NCBI RefSeq assembly: GCF_004664715.2
Contig: NC_051069.1
Span: 10,281,501-10,345,500, forward strand
DNA length: 64,000 nucleotides
From: Peromyscus leucopus
Taxonomy: Eukaryota > Chordata > Mammalia > Rodentia > Cricetidae
Direction of reading: 5' to 3'
Shown here piece after piece: positions 22,715-34,398 of the stretch (position 1 is its first letter; each line of letters starts with the position of its first letter). A model generated the notes under the pieces. It was not told the DNA's origin. It searched no databases and saw only the letters and a program-made list of their open reading frames with translations. Made by a program: the position numbers and the translations under genes.

Positions 22715-23105
22715 TGTCTTTGTGTGGTGATGTGAACAAGAATGGACCCCATAAACACATATATTTTAATGCTTAGCCACGATAGAGTAGCACCATTTGA
22801 AAGGATTAGAAGGATTAGGAGGTATGGCCTTGTCAAAGAAGATGTGTCACTAGGGGTGGGCTTTGAGGTTTCGAAAGCCCGTGCCAAGTCCAGAGTCTCT
22901 CTTTCTCTCTCTTGCTATGGGTCAGGATATAGCTCTCACCTACGGTTCCAGTACCTACCTGATGCCACCATGCTCCTTGCTGTGATGATAATGGACTAAA
23001 CCTCTGCAACTGTAAGCAAGTACCCAGTTAAATGCTTTCTCTTATAATAATTGCCTTGGTCATGGTGTCTCTTCACAGCAATAGAATGGTGACTAAGACA
23101 CCTTG
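22715..23105. mobile_element. hAT-like rodent repeat (URR1-like), reversed orientation
   Basis: Contains ggaggtatggccttgtcaaa, gtgtcactaggggtgggctt, gatgataatggactaaacct and gccttggtcatggtgtctct, ending gaatggtgactaagaca. Confidence 0.75.
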
Positions 23106-23109
23106 TTGG

Positions 23110-23610
23110 TGGTGATGTGTAGCCACTGAACCATCCAATGGCACAATCAGAGAAGCCATGGATGGCGGAGCATTAAAAGCAAAAAAGCCTGAGCTTCTGA
23201 CACTGTGGGATGTCAACCCCCAATCCCCATGATAGGAGAGACTTGAGCGGCTTCAGCCAAGATCTCTTAGGTTGGATCTCATGTTGCTCATGGGCAAGCC
23301 TAATATATTGTTTAAATCCAAGAACAGTGAACAGTTCTGAAGACTTGGTCCCAGCCATCCTGCCATTGTGGCATTGTGGATGAATCTCATGAGATCCACA
23401 TGTGTTAGTGCACCAGATTATCTGTAGCCAATTTAGCAAAGCTTCTCCCGTCTCAAAGAGAAGAAACCAAGAACTACATTTCCCACAGTCCCCTCAGTGT
23501 GGCTCTGAATTCACTTTGCCCAGGAGGGGCACTTACATGAGAGGTTGAGGGTTATGCCGATGCCCTTATCCTTGAATAGCACAGCGGACTCTGGATGTTA
23601 TGCCTTTTGA
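23110..23610. other. unannotated stretch
   Basis: Unique sequence. No supported gene. Confidence 0.4.
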
Positions 23611-23614
23611 CATA

Positions 23615-23835
23615 GGTTGATCAACTCTAGCCTATAAATACACTACTTGTCTGTGCAAATCAGGTTTTATTGGGACAAAGCTATGTTTACATAATGTCTC
23701 TATATCTTTTAAGCTATTTACAGAAAAGTTGAGTAGCTGCTAGAGATGATATGTAAGTTGCAAAGCTTAAATATTCATATTCTGCTTTTTTTTTTTTTTT
23801 CAAAAAGAAAGTTTGCAGGCCCCAGCAGTTTGGGA
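23615..23835 (+). mobile_element. ancient mammalian hAT-type DNA transposon relic
   Basis: The order tctagcctataaatacacta, gttttattgggacaaagcta, tttacataatgtctctatat, gagtagctgctagagatgat and aaaagaaagtttgcaggccc follows a well-known old mammalian repeat. The family name is not certain. Confidence 0.45.
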
Positions 23836-24690
23836 CCTGTTACAGAGCACACATTTGGAACTTAGTATTGGGTATTGGCTGTCTGGTGTGGGGAGGAGAG
23901 TCTGGTACATGGGGCAGAAGCCATGTGGCAGGAAGTGTCTCTAAGTAGGAAGTCTCACATTTGCTTGCACTGCTCTCCTATAGTCAGAGAAATGCAGAAT
24001 TTTGCTTTTTTCCCCCTCTAGTATTAATCTGATCTCTCCAAACACTATGCAATGGATAACAAAAGCAAGAGTTTAATCTCTCTCTGCCTTTGTCTCTGTC
24101 TGTCTGTCTCTGTCTGTCTGTCTCTCTCTCTCTCTTTCCTCTTTGTCTTCTAACTGTATAAAATAATTTATCTTCTTGTGGGTCCAAGAGCATTCAGGTG
24201 TGAAAGGGTGAGGGTTCACAGGCTGACCCCTCATTGAAGCTCTACAGGCGGTTTGTGGTGCCTGAGAAGGGAAGAGGCTTTCTCCAGTGGTGAAGCCACA
24301 GGTAAGCTGCCCATGCTCCTGAAAAAAAAAAAAAAACTTAGTTAACTTGCCAGGTCATAAAAAAGGAGGGGAGGAGTAGAAGTGGGGCAAGGTGGGAAGA
24401 GAAGAGGTCAGCAGAAGTGGAGGGGGGACAAAAAGGGGTGATGGGGATGGAAGGACCAAAATACATTATCTGCATGTATGAAAATGTCACAATGAAACCC
24501 ATTATTAATAAGTCATAATTTATTTTCTTCAAGCTATGTTTGATTTCATTAGATTTGCTCCCTCAACAGGTCACTATGTGGAAGTCCTGGGTGTTTCCCT
24601 GGTGTCCACTGCTAAAGTCTGGGGCTCTTTTAATTTGCAAAAGATCCACATTGTCCCAGCTGATTTACCTACTCCAGGTTCTTTGGTAAA
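23836..24690. other. unannotated stretch with TCTG microsatellite
   Basis: Mostly unique. Contains TCTC/TCTG simple repeats at about 24,079-24,135 and an A-run at about 24,322. No supported gene. Confidence 0.4.
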
Positions 24691-24698
24691 TCCTAGCC

Positions 24699-24885
24699 TT
24701 TGGGTTCCCATTAGATGATGGACCTGCAGAGAGAACTCTTAGTGATAAAGCCTTGCCTTGGGTTCCCTCTAGATGATGGACCTGTAGAGAGAATTCTTGG
24801 TGATCAAGCCTAGCGTTTGGGTTCCCTCTAGATGACAGACTTTTACCTGGAAGAGAGAACTCTTGGGTTCATGAATAATCTAGGA
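24699..24885 (+). repeat. imperfect tandem repeat, about 62 bp, three copies
   Basis: tttgggttcc, then attagatgatggacctgcag, then agagaactcttagtgataaa recurs at about 24,757 and 24,818 with small changes. The third copy has a short insert (ttttacctgga). Confidence 0.75.
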
Positions 24886-24889
24886 AGTC

Positions 24890-25355
24890 AACTCTCTCCA
24901 TACTCTGGACAGTGATCCAAGTCCCCTCCTCAGGGGGTTAGCTATCATTCCAACAGCCTGAAGGCTCTCCCAGACCCAGGTCTCACTCTCTTGGATGAAG
25001 AAGAACAGCCAGGGCTCCTTATTGCTCTTAGGGGAGCAGAGTTACAGCTGCATAAGGTAGGCAACATCATCTCATGCAAAGACTGAATGTATGGAACACC
25101 TCCAGTAACTTACTATATCCAAAAATTGCCAGCAGCTGTTGAGTGTAGGTATTTCCCTGTTTGCCCACAATTGACTGGGAGCTGTAGAGAGCTGCTGCTG
25201 GCCAGCGGGGCATGAGAGCATCACCCTGGACCTCCCTAGCCCAAGCAGAGACCAAAATTCAAAGCTTGAAGCACAGTTTCTATTGCACCACATAAAGTTA
25301 AACTATCATGGTCGGACCACCATGAGCTGCTGATGGTCTGTAACTTATTATTAGT
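24890..25355. other. unannotated stretch
   Basis: Unique sequence. No supported feature. Confidence 0.4.
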
Positions 25356-25359
25356 AATT

Positions 25360-25507
25360 ATTGTTTTATGTGCATCGATGTTTTGCCTGCATGTATGTAT
25401 GTGTATCGTGTATGTGTACAGTGCCTACAGAGGCAAGAAGAGGATGGCAGATTCCTGGAACTGGAATTATGGACAATTGTGAGCTACCCTGAGTGTGCTA
25501 GGAATTT
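25360..25507 (-). repeat. B3-type SINE, left part (split)
   Basis: gttttatgtgcatcgatgtt, aactggaattatggacaatt and gtgtgctaggaattt. The element breaks where a URR1-like repeat has inserted and resumes at 25,869 with gaattgaacctgggtcctct. Confidence 0.75.
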
Positions 25508-25868
25508 GTAGTAGTTTGAATGTAATTGGCCCCCATAATCTCATGGGGGGCACTATTAGGAGGTGTGGCTTTGTCAGAGTGGGTATGGCCTTGTTGGAGG
25601 AGGTGTGTCACTGTGGGGGCGGGCTTTGAGGTTTCCTATGTTCAGGTTACCACCCAGTGTCTCAGTCGACTTCTTGCCTACAAGATGTAGGACCCTCAGC
25701 TCCTCCTCCAGCCCCACATCTGCCTGCACACCACCATGCTCTCCACTGTGATGATAATGGACTGAACCTCTGAACTGTAAGTGAGCCCCCTCAATTTAAT
25801 GTTTTCCTTTATAAGAGTTGCTGAGGTCATGGTCTTTGTTCACAGCAATAAAAACTCTAACTGAGACA
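25508..25868. mobile_element. hAT-like rodent repeat (URR1-like), inserted in a SINE
   Basis: Starts about tagtagtttgaatg, contains gtggctttgtcagagtgggt, gtgtcactgtgggggcgggc and gatgataatggactgaacct, and ends actctaactgagaca. The host SINE text gaatt appears on both sides, consistent with a target duplication. Confidence 0.8.
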
Positions 25869-25937
25869 GAATTGAACCTGGGTCCTCTGAATGAGAAGCC
25901 AGTGTTCTTAACTGTTGAGCCATATCTCCAGACCCCT
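25869..25937 (-). repeat. B3-type SINE, right part
   Basis: Completes the tRNA-like head of the SINE at 25,360: gaagccagtgttcttaactg and gagccatatctccagacccc. Confidence 0.8.
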
Positions 25938-26174
25938 GTAATATATTTTTATAAGAACAACTGAGTTTCCCAAAAGGAACAAAATTATTGAAAAGACTGA
26001 CATTCTTTTGCAGTTTTGGAAACTGCTTTGAAATGTGTCTTTAATAGCAGAGAGCTAAACCCTCCTGTTTGCTTTGAAAGTCAATCTATTGTGACATGTG
26101 CTAGTTGAAGTATGTTAAGAAACTCAAGCTTTGCATAGATAGTAATTGGAAAGGGGAAGTTTTGTTTCACTTTT

Positions 26175-26270
26175 TGCTTTTTGGGGTGCTGGAGATTGAA
26201 CCCAGGGCATTGCATACGTCAAACACATGTTCTACCACTGAGCTCCATTTCTGACCCCAGAAAGATTATT
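26175..26270 (-). repeat. B4/ID-type SINE head
   Basis: ggggtgctggagattgaacc, cagggcattgcatacgtc and ctaccactgagctccatttc form a reversed ID/B4 head. Confidence 0.65.
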
Positions 26271-26274
26271 TTAG

Positions 26275-26438
26275 AGGCTGTTTTACTTTGTTTTGTTTTG
26301 AGACAGTGTTTTGCTGTGTGGTCCTGGCTGTCCTGGAACTCACTCTACAGACCAGACTGGCCTCAAACTCAGAAATCTGCCTGCCTCTGCCTCCTGAGTG
26401 CTGGGATTAAAGGCATGTACCACCACCACCCATTGTGA
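26275..26438 (-). repeat. B1 SINE
   Basis: TTTTG tail, gagacagtgttttgctgtgt, gaccagactggcctcaaact and gtgctgggattaaaggcatg. Confidence 0.88.
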
Positions 26439-26439
26439 A

Positions 26440-26778
26440 GATTTTATTTTTTAATTGGTGTGTATATGTGTGTATGTACATATGCTTGTGTGATGCATGC
26501 GTGTGGGTACAGATGCATTTACCTGTACATATGTCCAGTGGAAGTCAGAAGTCAATGTTGAGTATTTTTGTTTTGCTTTGTATTACTGATTTTTCTTGAG
26601 ATAGGATCTCTCACTGAACCTGGAGCTCACCATTCTCGCTTGGCCTACAAACCAGTCTAATCTATCCACTCGTCTCCATCACCCAACATATAAAGTCCAT
26701 AGGGACTAGAGATTTGAACTCAGGTCCTCATGATTGTTCGGCCAGTTCTTTCCCCACTGAGCCACCTCTCCCGCCCTA
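26440..26778 (-). repeat. B4-type SINE
   Basis: TGTA/TGCA-rich tail, cagtggaagtcagaagtcaa, tcttgagataggatctctca, tttgaactcaggtcctcatg and ccccactgagccacctctcc. Confidence 0.7.
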
Positions 26779-26789
26779 CTCTAGAAGCC

Positions 26790-27385
26790 TTTAAAGATGA
26801 CTGTGGATACTCTGTGTGTGCCAAAGCTCGCCAGTGAATGGATCTTAGACATTAGCTGTAACATAAAGTCTGGTAGGATGTGCTTTCCAAACAGCTACAT
26901 TAAAATCTGTTTGTCACCCTCACACTTTACATGGATCTTTGCCTGTTTGTGATTTCCAAACCTCACATATTGATCATTTGGAAAATATTGGTTCACTGCA
27001 TCTTGTAGGCCTTCCAAATGTTAACACACTTCACTACAGAGTACAATTTTTTAAAATTTCTTGACATCATAACCCATCACAAAGTATTGGGAAGCTGTCG
27101 GTCTTATAGCGGCAAATATAAAGTTTTCCCAAATTCTAATTTGCCCTTGAAATATTGCATTTTGTAGTTGGCAAAAACATTGTCAGTTATTTTCTTTGGA
27201 ATGTAGGATCATTGAATTTATTTTCAAGATAGTATCTGCCAAAATACCCAACTCAGAATAACTATAGTTTGCCTTCCCAGTAAAACACTATTCCATAAAA
27301 GAACAAAATGTCTAGTTTATCTCACCATCAAACAGTCCATATGAGGCTCTCATTTTCAGAAGGCAACTGTGATAGCCTTGCATGA
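26790..27385. other. unannotated stretch
   Basis: AT-rich unique sequence. No supported feature. Confidence 0.4.
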
Positions 27386-27389
27386 AGCA

Positions 27390-27487
27390 GAACTAATGGA
27401 TGTGGGCAGGGGACATAACTCGGATGGCAGAACATTTGCCCACCAGGCAAGAGGCCCTGGATGTGCTTCCCAGCACCTCAGAAACCA
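27390..27487 (+). repeat. B4-type SINE, left part (split)
   Basis: tRNA-like head (cataactcggatggcagaac, gtgcttcccagcacctcaga) up to aaaccaggt. It resumes at about 27,842 with the B1-like half (gcgtataatcccagcattca). Confidence 0.65.
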
Positions 27488-27841
27488 GGTGTCTTAGTTA
27501 GGGCTTCTGTTGCTGTTCACAAAACATCATGACCAAGGTCACTTATAAAAGAAAGCATTGAACTGGGCTTACAGTTTCAGAGGGCTGGAATCCACGATGG
27601 CAGAGTAAAGGCCTGGCAGCAGGAACAGGCGAGAGCTCACATCTGATCAGTAAGCAAGAACCAGAGCAAGCACTGGGGAATGGTATGGGCTTTTGAACTC
27701 TGAAAGCCCACCCTAGTGACACCCCCCCAAGCAAAGACCACACTTCCAAATCCTTCCCCAACAGTTCCACCGGCAGGGGACCAAGTATTCTAACATATAT
27801 GAATTTGTGGGGACCATTCTCATTCAAACCATTCTGCAGAG
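27488..27841. mobile_element. hAT-like rodent repeat (URR1-like), inserted in a SINE
   Basis: Begins gtcttagttagggcttctgt, contains ggcttacagtttcagagggc, gtgacacccccccaagcaaa and accattctcattcaaaccat. Splits a B4-type SINE. Confidence 0.75.
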
Positions 27842-27938
27842 CGTATAATCCCAGCATTCAAGAGGTGGAGGCAGGAGGATCAACAGTTCCAGATCAGCCT
27901 TGGTTAACAGGAAGCTTGAAACCAGCCTGGACTACTTG

Positions 27939-27942
<4 letters not shown>
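27842..27942 (+). repeat. B4-type SINE, right part
   Basis: gcgtataatcccagcattca, gaggtggaggcaggaggatc and gaaaccagcctggactactt continue the SINE at 27,390. Confidence 0.65.

Positions 27943-28036
<94 letters not shown>
27943..28036. repeat. (CT)n-(AC)n compound microsatellite
   Basis: About 30 CT units (27,943-28,003) followed by about 15 AC units. Confidence 0.95.
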
Positions 28037-28109
28037 AATTATTGATGCTTTTCTGCCATGTTGTCACAGTGGGTCAAAATATTTAACAACCATTTAATTG
28101 ATGGTCAAT

Positions 28110-28265
28110 TGCGGGGTGAGAGGTTGAGACAGGGTCTCTCTACATAGCCCTGGCTATCCTGAAACTCATTTTGTAGACCAGGCTGGCCTTGAACTCACAG
28201 AGATCTGCCTGCCTCTGGCTCCTGAGTGCTGGGATTTAAGGCTCGCAACATTTTACCCAGCGATG
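28110..28265 (-). repeat. B1 SINE
   Basis: gagacagggtctctctacat, gaccaggctggccttgaact and gtgctgggatttaaggctcg. Confidence 0.85.
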
Positions 28266-28679
28266 GTCAATTTTTAAATTTTTTTAAAAATTATTTTTAC
28301 TGCTTCTGTGGGACATCCTTGAGTAAAATGGGGTAGCTGCATAGGACAGTGGTAGAAACACTATCAGTACTGCCGGTCAGCACATCTGCTGCTGCTGTCC
28401 TTTTCATGCTAAGCCACCAGCTGTGTTCCTGACCTTTGCATCTGCACACAGCACAAAAAAGGGGGGGCGGGATAATGTCTTCGGTGTTTTACAAAAATAC
28501 CCATGACTTTTCAGGTTCTCTGAAAAATCCCAGCAGCCCCCAGCATTCTGTAGCCAGCGATTCGAAAATCATTGATCTGTTTACACTTTAATAACTAAGT
28601 CCCATTTCATGGTTTCTGGGTTCTCACTCTGCCTTGAACAAAAGACTCTGCTTTATCAGCATGCATATGCTTTAGTTTT

Positions 28680-28892
28680 CAAAAATTACATTTATTTATT
28701 TATTTATTATTTATTAATTTATTTTACATGTGTGTCTGTGTACATGTGTGTGTTTGAGTACACATGTACCATATCACATGTGTGGAGGTCAGAGGACAAC
28801 TTGTGGAAACTGTGTGGGTCTCAGGGGCTAAACTTCGCTTGTCAGACATGGCACCGAGTGCCTTCATCCACCGAGCTCTCTCCCTGGCCCAT
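28680..28892 (-). repeat. B3-type SINE
   Basis: TTTA-rich tail, tgtggaggtcagaggacaac and a degraded head (ccaccgagctctctccctgg). Confidence 0.75.
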
Positions 28893-29495
28893 GAGGCCAC
28901 TTCCTGGCTGTGCATGGAAGATCTCAAACGATACAAATCTCATCCTCCCACTTTAGGCTGATCTACCCTTGGCTCCTTCAGTTCCAAGCTCAAGCGTCCC
29001 ACACCGCTTCTGAACTGCCTTCAAATCTCTTTGCTACCCTCCCTGCCAAGGAATTCCAGGGGACAGCTGTTATGTGTGCATCTCCACGTCACTCCTGATG
29101 GTCACTCCAGCCTCCGTTCTTCACTGCCACCATGGGACCTCCAAGTGAAAGCCACATCACTCAAAACTTTTCTAACATTCAGATTTCCATGCTAGGAAGC
29201 ATTGAGGCTGAGCTGTACTACCAACTCCACACTGCAAGACTCCTGGCTTACACTACCCTCCACTCCATCCAAAGGGAGAGATACTCATGGGACACCCCAG
29301 CCACTTGAGGCTCCACCCCAATACCAGGCTTCATAGATGCGAGCTGGATAGCCATAGAAACTGGCCATTGACTCTTAAAGCTACTGTCCCAAAGGGTCAA
29401 TGGTCACTTCTGATCACATGTCATAGGTCAATGCAGGTCATACAAGCAGAGATGTGCGTTGCTACTATAGGCCAAGGCAGGAGAAAAAAATTTTT
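28893..29495. other. unannotated stretch
   Basis: Unique sequence. No supported gene; frames of 60-190 codons overlap known repeats at their ends. Confidence 0.4.
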
Positions 29496-29499
29496 TTCA

Positions 29500-29657
29500 G
29501 TTCATTATTGTGTGTGTTGGTGTTGGGGGCATTTGCATGCCATGGCCTGCATGTGGAGGTCAGAGGAAACTTCGAGGAATCGGTTCTCACTTCCTCCACA
29601 TGGTCATCAGCCTTGGCAGCAAGCGCTTTTGACTGATGAGCCGTCTCTCCTGCCCTG
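29500..29657 (-). repeat. B3-type SINE
   Basis: gcatgtggaggtcagaggaa, cagccttggcagcaagcgct and gactgatgagccgtctctcc. Confidence 0.75.
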
Positions 29658-29975
29658 GACAGTTATTCCTGGGACAAAGTATCTGATGAAAGCAGCTGAA
29701 GGAGGGAAGAAGGGTTTATTTTGGCTCACAGTTCTAGGGAACGCAGTCCATCCTGGCGGGGAGAGGACTCAAGCTGCTGCTCTCGCTGCTCCCACACTTG
29801 GAAAACAGAACAATGGATGTGGATGCTCAGCTCGCTTTCTCTTTATTCAGCCATAAAATGACGCTGCCCACATTTGGGGTGGGTTTCCCTCCTTGATGAG
29901 CTCAACTTAGATAAGCCCTCTCAACATATGCCCCGTGCCTTGTTTCTGGGGTGATTCTAAATTCCATCAAGTTGA
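29658..29975. mobile_element. hAT-like rodent repeat, diverged member
   Basis: gagggaagaagggtttattt, tggctcacagttctagggaa and cagtccatcctggcgggg, then an end near aattccatcaagttgatgat. Family by resemblance. Confidence 0.55.
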
Positions 29976-30044
29976 TGATCAAGATTAACGGTCACCGGCA
30001 GGATCTTACTCAGCTCGGGTTTGTGTTGAACCCGCTCTATTGGA

Positions 30045-30455
30045 GTGCACCTTTGCTTTCTATTGCTGTGATAAACCAGCATGACCAAAAGCAACCTGGG
30101 GAGGAAAGGGTTTATTTCTTCTTACAACTCTCTGGTCACACTCCATCAGAGAGGGAAGAAGTCTTGGCAGGAAGTGGAGGCAGGAACTGAAGTAAAGCCA
30201 TGGAGGAATGGTATTTACTGACTTGCTCTCCAAGGCTCACTCAGCTTGCTTCCTTATATAACCCAAGACCACCTTCCCAGCAGCGGCATGGCACACAATG
30301 TGCTGAACACTCCTACATTGGTCAGCATAAGAAAATGCCCCACAGACATGAGCACAGACCGACCTGATGGAGGCAATTCCTCGCTTGAGGTTTCCTCTTC
30401 CCAGATGACCCTCGCTTGTGTCAAACTGGCAAAAAACTAACCAGCACAGTGGCCA
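30045..30455. mobile_element. hAT-like rodent repeat
   Basis: tgctttctattgctgtgata, gaggaaagggtttatttctt, gactgaag-type middle, accaccttcccagcagcggc and ctcgcttgtgtcaaactggc, ending aaccagcaca. Confidence 0.65.
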
Positions 30456-30464
30456 AGGATGACT

Positions 30465-31055
30465 GTTCTAGTTGGGGTTTCTCTTGCAGTGATAAAACAC
30501 CATGACCAAAGCAACTTAGTGAGGAAAAGGTTTATTTAGTTTACTCTTCCACATCACTGTTCATCATCAAAGGAAGTCAAGACAGGAATTCATGAAGGGC
30601 AGGAACCTGGAGGCAGGAGCTGGTGCAGAGGCCATGGAGGAGTGCTGCTTACTGGCTTGCTTCTTTTAGCTTGCTCAGCCTGCTTTCTTATAGAACCCAG
30701 GACCACCAGCTCAGGCATAGCTCCATCCACAATGGGCAGGGTCCTCTCACATCAGTCATTCATAAACCAAGTGCCTTACAAGCTTGCCTACATGCCTACA
30801 GCCTGATCTTACGAAAGCTTTTTTTTTTTCTTCTCTAGTTTTTCAAAACAGGGTTTCTCTCTGTAGCCCTGGCTGTCCTGGAACTCACTCTCTAGACCAG
30901 GCTGGCCTTGAACTCATAGAGATTCTTCTGCCTCTGCCTCTGCCTCCCGAGTGCTGGGACTAAAGGCATGTTCCACCACCACCCAGCTTCTTAATTAAGG
31001 TTTCCTCCTCTCAAGCGATTTTGGCTTGTGTCAAATTGCCATAAAACTATGCAGC
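30465..31055. mobile_element. hAT-like rodent repeat, split by a B1
   Basis: gttctagttggggtttctct, gataaaacaccatgaccaaa, ctggtgcagaggccatggag and catgcctacagcctgatctt, then a B1 (30,825-30,990), then ttaattaaggtttcctcctc and gcttgtgtcaaattgcc. Confidence 0.7.
30825..30990 (-). repeat. B1 SINE nested in the hAT-like repeat
   Basis: T tail, aaaacagggtttctctctgt, gaccaggctggccttgaact, gagtgctgggactaaaggca. It interrupts the host repeat between its poly-purine and TTAATTAAGG segments. Confidence 0.9.
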
Positions 31056-31195
31056 ACAATGACCTTGATTTTCTTTTTCCCCTGCCTCCACCTTGGCCTC
31101 TGGGATTATGAACATGGAACACCATACCTGGGCTTCATGCATGCTAGGCAAGCATACTACCAACTAAGCTTACGTACCCTTCTCCTGCTCCCCAA
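31056..31195 (-). repeat. B4-type SINE fragment
   Basis: ctctgggattatgaacatgg, cttcatgcatgctaggcaag and ctaccaactaagcttacgta. Confidence 0.5.
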
Positions 31196-31499
31196 ACAGG
31201 AATCTTTTCTACTAACTCTAACACCTTCCCAAAGGCTAGGAATAGTTTATTATCTCTGCTCCCTGTGATAGTCACTGATAACACGTGACCATTGGATGAT
31301 GCTCAGCAAACCAGACATGGAATAAGAAGCTCCCTGCCCAGACCTCTCCTGGGGTGTCAGAGTCCATGGTGGAGCAAATAAGCATTCGCTGTCAAAGCAA
31401 TGCAGATACAAACAATATCAGGAAGGTCAGTGGAGGCAACACCAGAAGATTCCAGAAGCCAGAAATCCCCACGCAGCACTCGGCCAGCTTAGTCAGACC

Positions 31500-31620
31500 C
31501 TGTGTGCTCCCAACACTGGCTCCCACTCACTGGCTCTGTGACCTTGAGTAAGTCCTATCCCCAGTGCGGCCTTCAGCATGCTCACTTGAAAAGATGGATG
31601 ATGTGAGTGGAAATTTCCCG
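31500..31620 (+). repeat. MIR relic
   Basis: The MIR core ctggctctgtgaccttgagt followed by aagtcctatc, and cttgaaaagatggatgatgt where MIR has its cctcatctgtaaaatggg segment. Confidence 0.55.
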
Positions 31621-32350
31621 AACAGTGGTTGGCTGGGCAGTGTCTCTGCATCCTGGACCAGCGCCTACGGCTGAGTCACAGCTGCTCTCAGCATCCTTCT
31701 CGGACTGCGCGGGGTCAGAGCATTGTTTGTCTTGGTGTCTGAACTCATTCCTGACATTGCAGACACAGACTGCGATCGACCGACCGAGGGCTGGTGCTTC
31801 CCCTACCCTAGACTTCCTGTCCTTCCTCCCCTCACCCCAGGGGCTTGTGGGAATGACTTAAAAACACAAACTGAAGGCCAGTGGGGGCAATTTCCCAAGG
31901 CAGAGTCCAGGACTCCCATGAAACTGCTCCTGTTCCCTTCCCAGGGTCCATCCCATGTCATGACTCGACTTAATCACCCCCTGGAGACCCTGGGAGCTCC
32001 TTCAGAGGAAGGCAGACATTTCCCACCTGTTCTTCTTGCCCTGGTCTCTCCCTTCGCGCCTTATCCATCTGACAGCCGGGCCTTCGCAGCTGGGGCTCAC
32101 CCATCCTTGGCCCAGCTTTCCCTAACTAGATCCCACCACACGGTGTTCTCCCCTGGAAGTGTGATCTCCTGTGTAGAACGTTCTCCTGTCTGTCTAAGGG
32201 GCATCCCAGGCACCACCAGCCCCCCACCCCCACACACACACCACTCCTTTCCTCGGGCTCTGCAGCCACACAGTTATATTACATAGTGCTTAAGGACGAA
32301 AGTGCTAACGGCCCCTGTGGAACTCACATTCCATCTCTACCTCCCCCCAA
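31621..32350. other. unannotated GC-rich unique stretch
   Basis: Contains a 187-codon frame (31,723-32,286) with no recognisable domain, no good start context and CpG-poor intron-like composition; I do not call it a gene. Confidence 0.4.
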
Positions 32351-32355
32351 AGTCT

Positions 32356-32364
32356 CTCTCTCTC

Positions 32365-32411
<47 letters not shown>

Positions 32412-32445
32412 ACATATGCGTGTGCATGTGCGTGTATGTGGTGGG
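32356..32445. repeat. (TC)n-(TG)n microsatellite
   Basis: Short CT run, then about 22 TG units with TGCATGTG variants after. Confidence 0.93.
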
Positions 32446-34030
32446 GGCTCTTCATCGAATCCCTCTATGGACCCTCCATCAGCTGTGAACATACTGAGCC
32501 TCCCATGGCCAGCAGGCTCTGATCCAGTACTGGAACACAGAACCTAGAACTCCATCCATGCCCTCAAGGAGCCCTCTTTCAGTAAGGGAGAGAAGAGGAC
32601 AAGTTGATGTTTAGACACTGTGGGGCATGAACACACAGAACTATGTCTCTATAGCATGAACAAGGGCACCACACCGACCCAATCCTAAACTCTCTGAGGA
32701 TAGGGACTTCCCTGGATAGTGCCACCAGCTGAGGACCAATCACTCCAACTCTTGAGACTAAGGAGGATTTTACATTCAAACCATAACAATACCATACCTG
32801 GACCTGCTACAAGGTCTTCTCCGTCCCCCGTCTTGCTCCATTCTGTCTTCCCAGCTACCTGGGGTGTGGGAGGGGCCATGAGCCTGGCTGTGAACTATGT
32901 TGCCTCCAGAGTACCAAGAGACCTAGTAAGGCCTGGTTCCTTCACAGGGCACTGCACCAGGGGCAGTAGCCCATCTTTTATTTTGGAGGGGACATCCCAG
33001 CACATCTCTTTAGTGCCAACCCCCTTAAGCTTCACTGAAGTGTCTGGTCCCTGAACTTGGTAGTTCCCAGAATGCACATGACTCACTGAGGTCTCTAGTA
33101 CTCCTGCCTCTGGCCTGCCCTGCCCAATCAGTCTGGCATTGTCCACGGACTGGAGCCATGTGGAATGACTGCCTCATGGTCACCTACTGGCTACATGATG
33201 GTGGTGGAGGAGAACTCTACAGTCCTGGGGTGGCACTGTGATTCATTTTGTCTTGCCACCTGTAAATGAGTTATCGGCCAATAGCTTTATCTTCTTGTAA
33301 CTGAGCTAGAAAAGAACTTATTCACCAATCGGTGCCTGGTACCTGGACCTGAGTCTTATTAATCCTCTCTAACAGTGACCCTGAAAGGTTTGTGGGGTCA
33401 GGGGAGGTCAAGAGCAACAATGGGACGGATTACTGGGGAGTTGATGAGTTTATGACAAAAATCATTAACACTGTGGACAGATAGACACAGTTCAGGCCCC
33501 AGTACTAGAGACAGGCAGTGTGAGGGGGTCTCTGAAGAGATGAATCAGAGGCCCTGTGGCAGGATGGGGCAGGTTTCACAGAAAGATCCAGACTCTCTGA
33601 TTCCCAGGCAAGAGGCAGGGAAGCAGGTGGGGTGCAGGATGTGTGGCCATACTTCCTTTGACTCAAGCTCACTTCCCAGGTGAGAGATCCGACCCAGGAG
33701 ACTGTTAGCTAGGGCACTGGCATTCTCGGTAGGGTGCCTCTGGGCTCTGTGAGAGGGAGGCTGCTTCCTGGACTCAGACATTACTTTCTTACAGATCGCA
33801 TCCTGGGGTCGGTACCTTGGTGGGTTACACACTCTGTCCTTGGAAGTCAGCAAGTCCCAGTCTCCTGCCCCAAGGTAGGAACCAGGGTCCTCAGGCTGAC
33901 ACTCTGTTACTGGGGTTGTTAGAGTCAGAGCTCTGGTGATAATCAAGGCTCAGCCATCGGTCCCCCACAGTCCAGTTCAAGAGATAAGTAATAGAAGGGG
34001 GCAGAAAAGGAGGTTTACTCAACCTGCCTG
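32446..34030. other. unannotated unique stretch
   Basis: No supported gene. About 32,680-32,800 ends gaggattttacattcaaacc, resembling the tail of an hAT-like repeat. Confidence 0.4.
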
Positions 34031-34032
34031 TG

Positions 34033-34398
34033 GTGGTTGAGCAGGAATGGATCCCATAGACTCTTGTGTTAGAATGCTTGGTGCACAGGAAGTGGCACTA
34101 TTAGGAGGTGTGGCCTTGTTGGAGGAAGTGTGTCACTGTGGGGGCGGGCTCTGAGGTGACATATGCCCAAGCCATGTCCAGGGGGACACAGTCACTTCTG
34201 TTGCCTGAGGATCAAGATGTACAGCTCTCAGCCCCTTCTTGGGCATCATGTCTGCCTGGATGCCACCTTGTCCCACCGTGAGGATAATGGACTAAACCTC
34301 TGAAACTATAAGCCAGCCCCAATTCAATGTTTTCCTTTATATGAGTTGCTGTGGTCATGGAGTCCCTTCACGGCAATAGAAAACCTAAGACACTGACT
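34033..34398. mobile_element. hAT-like rodent repeat (URR1-like), near full length
   Basis: tggttgagcaggaatggatc, ggcactattaggaggtgtgg, gtgtcactgtgggggcgggc, gaggataatggactaaacct, then acggcaatagaaaacctaag. About 365 bp, the best copy here in this orientation. No coding capacity. Confidence 0.8.

Noticed and set aside
31723..32286. 187-codon frame
   Set aside because: No domain, poor start context and no codon bias that I can see; overlapping frames are similarly open.
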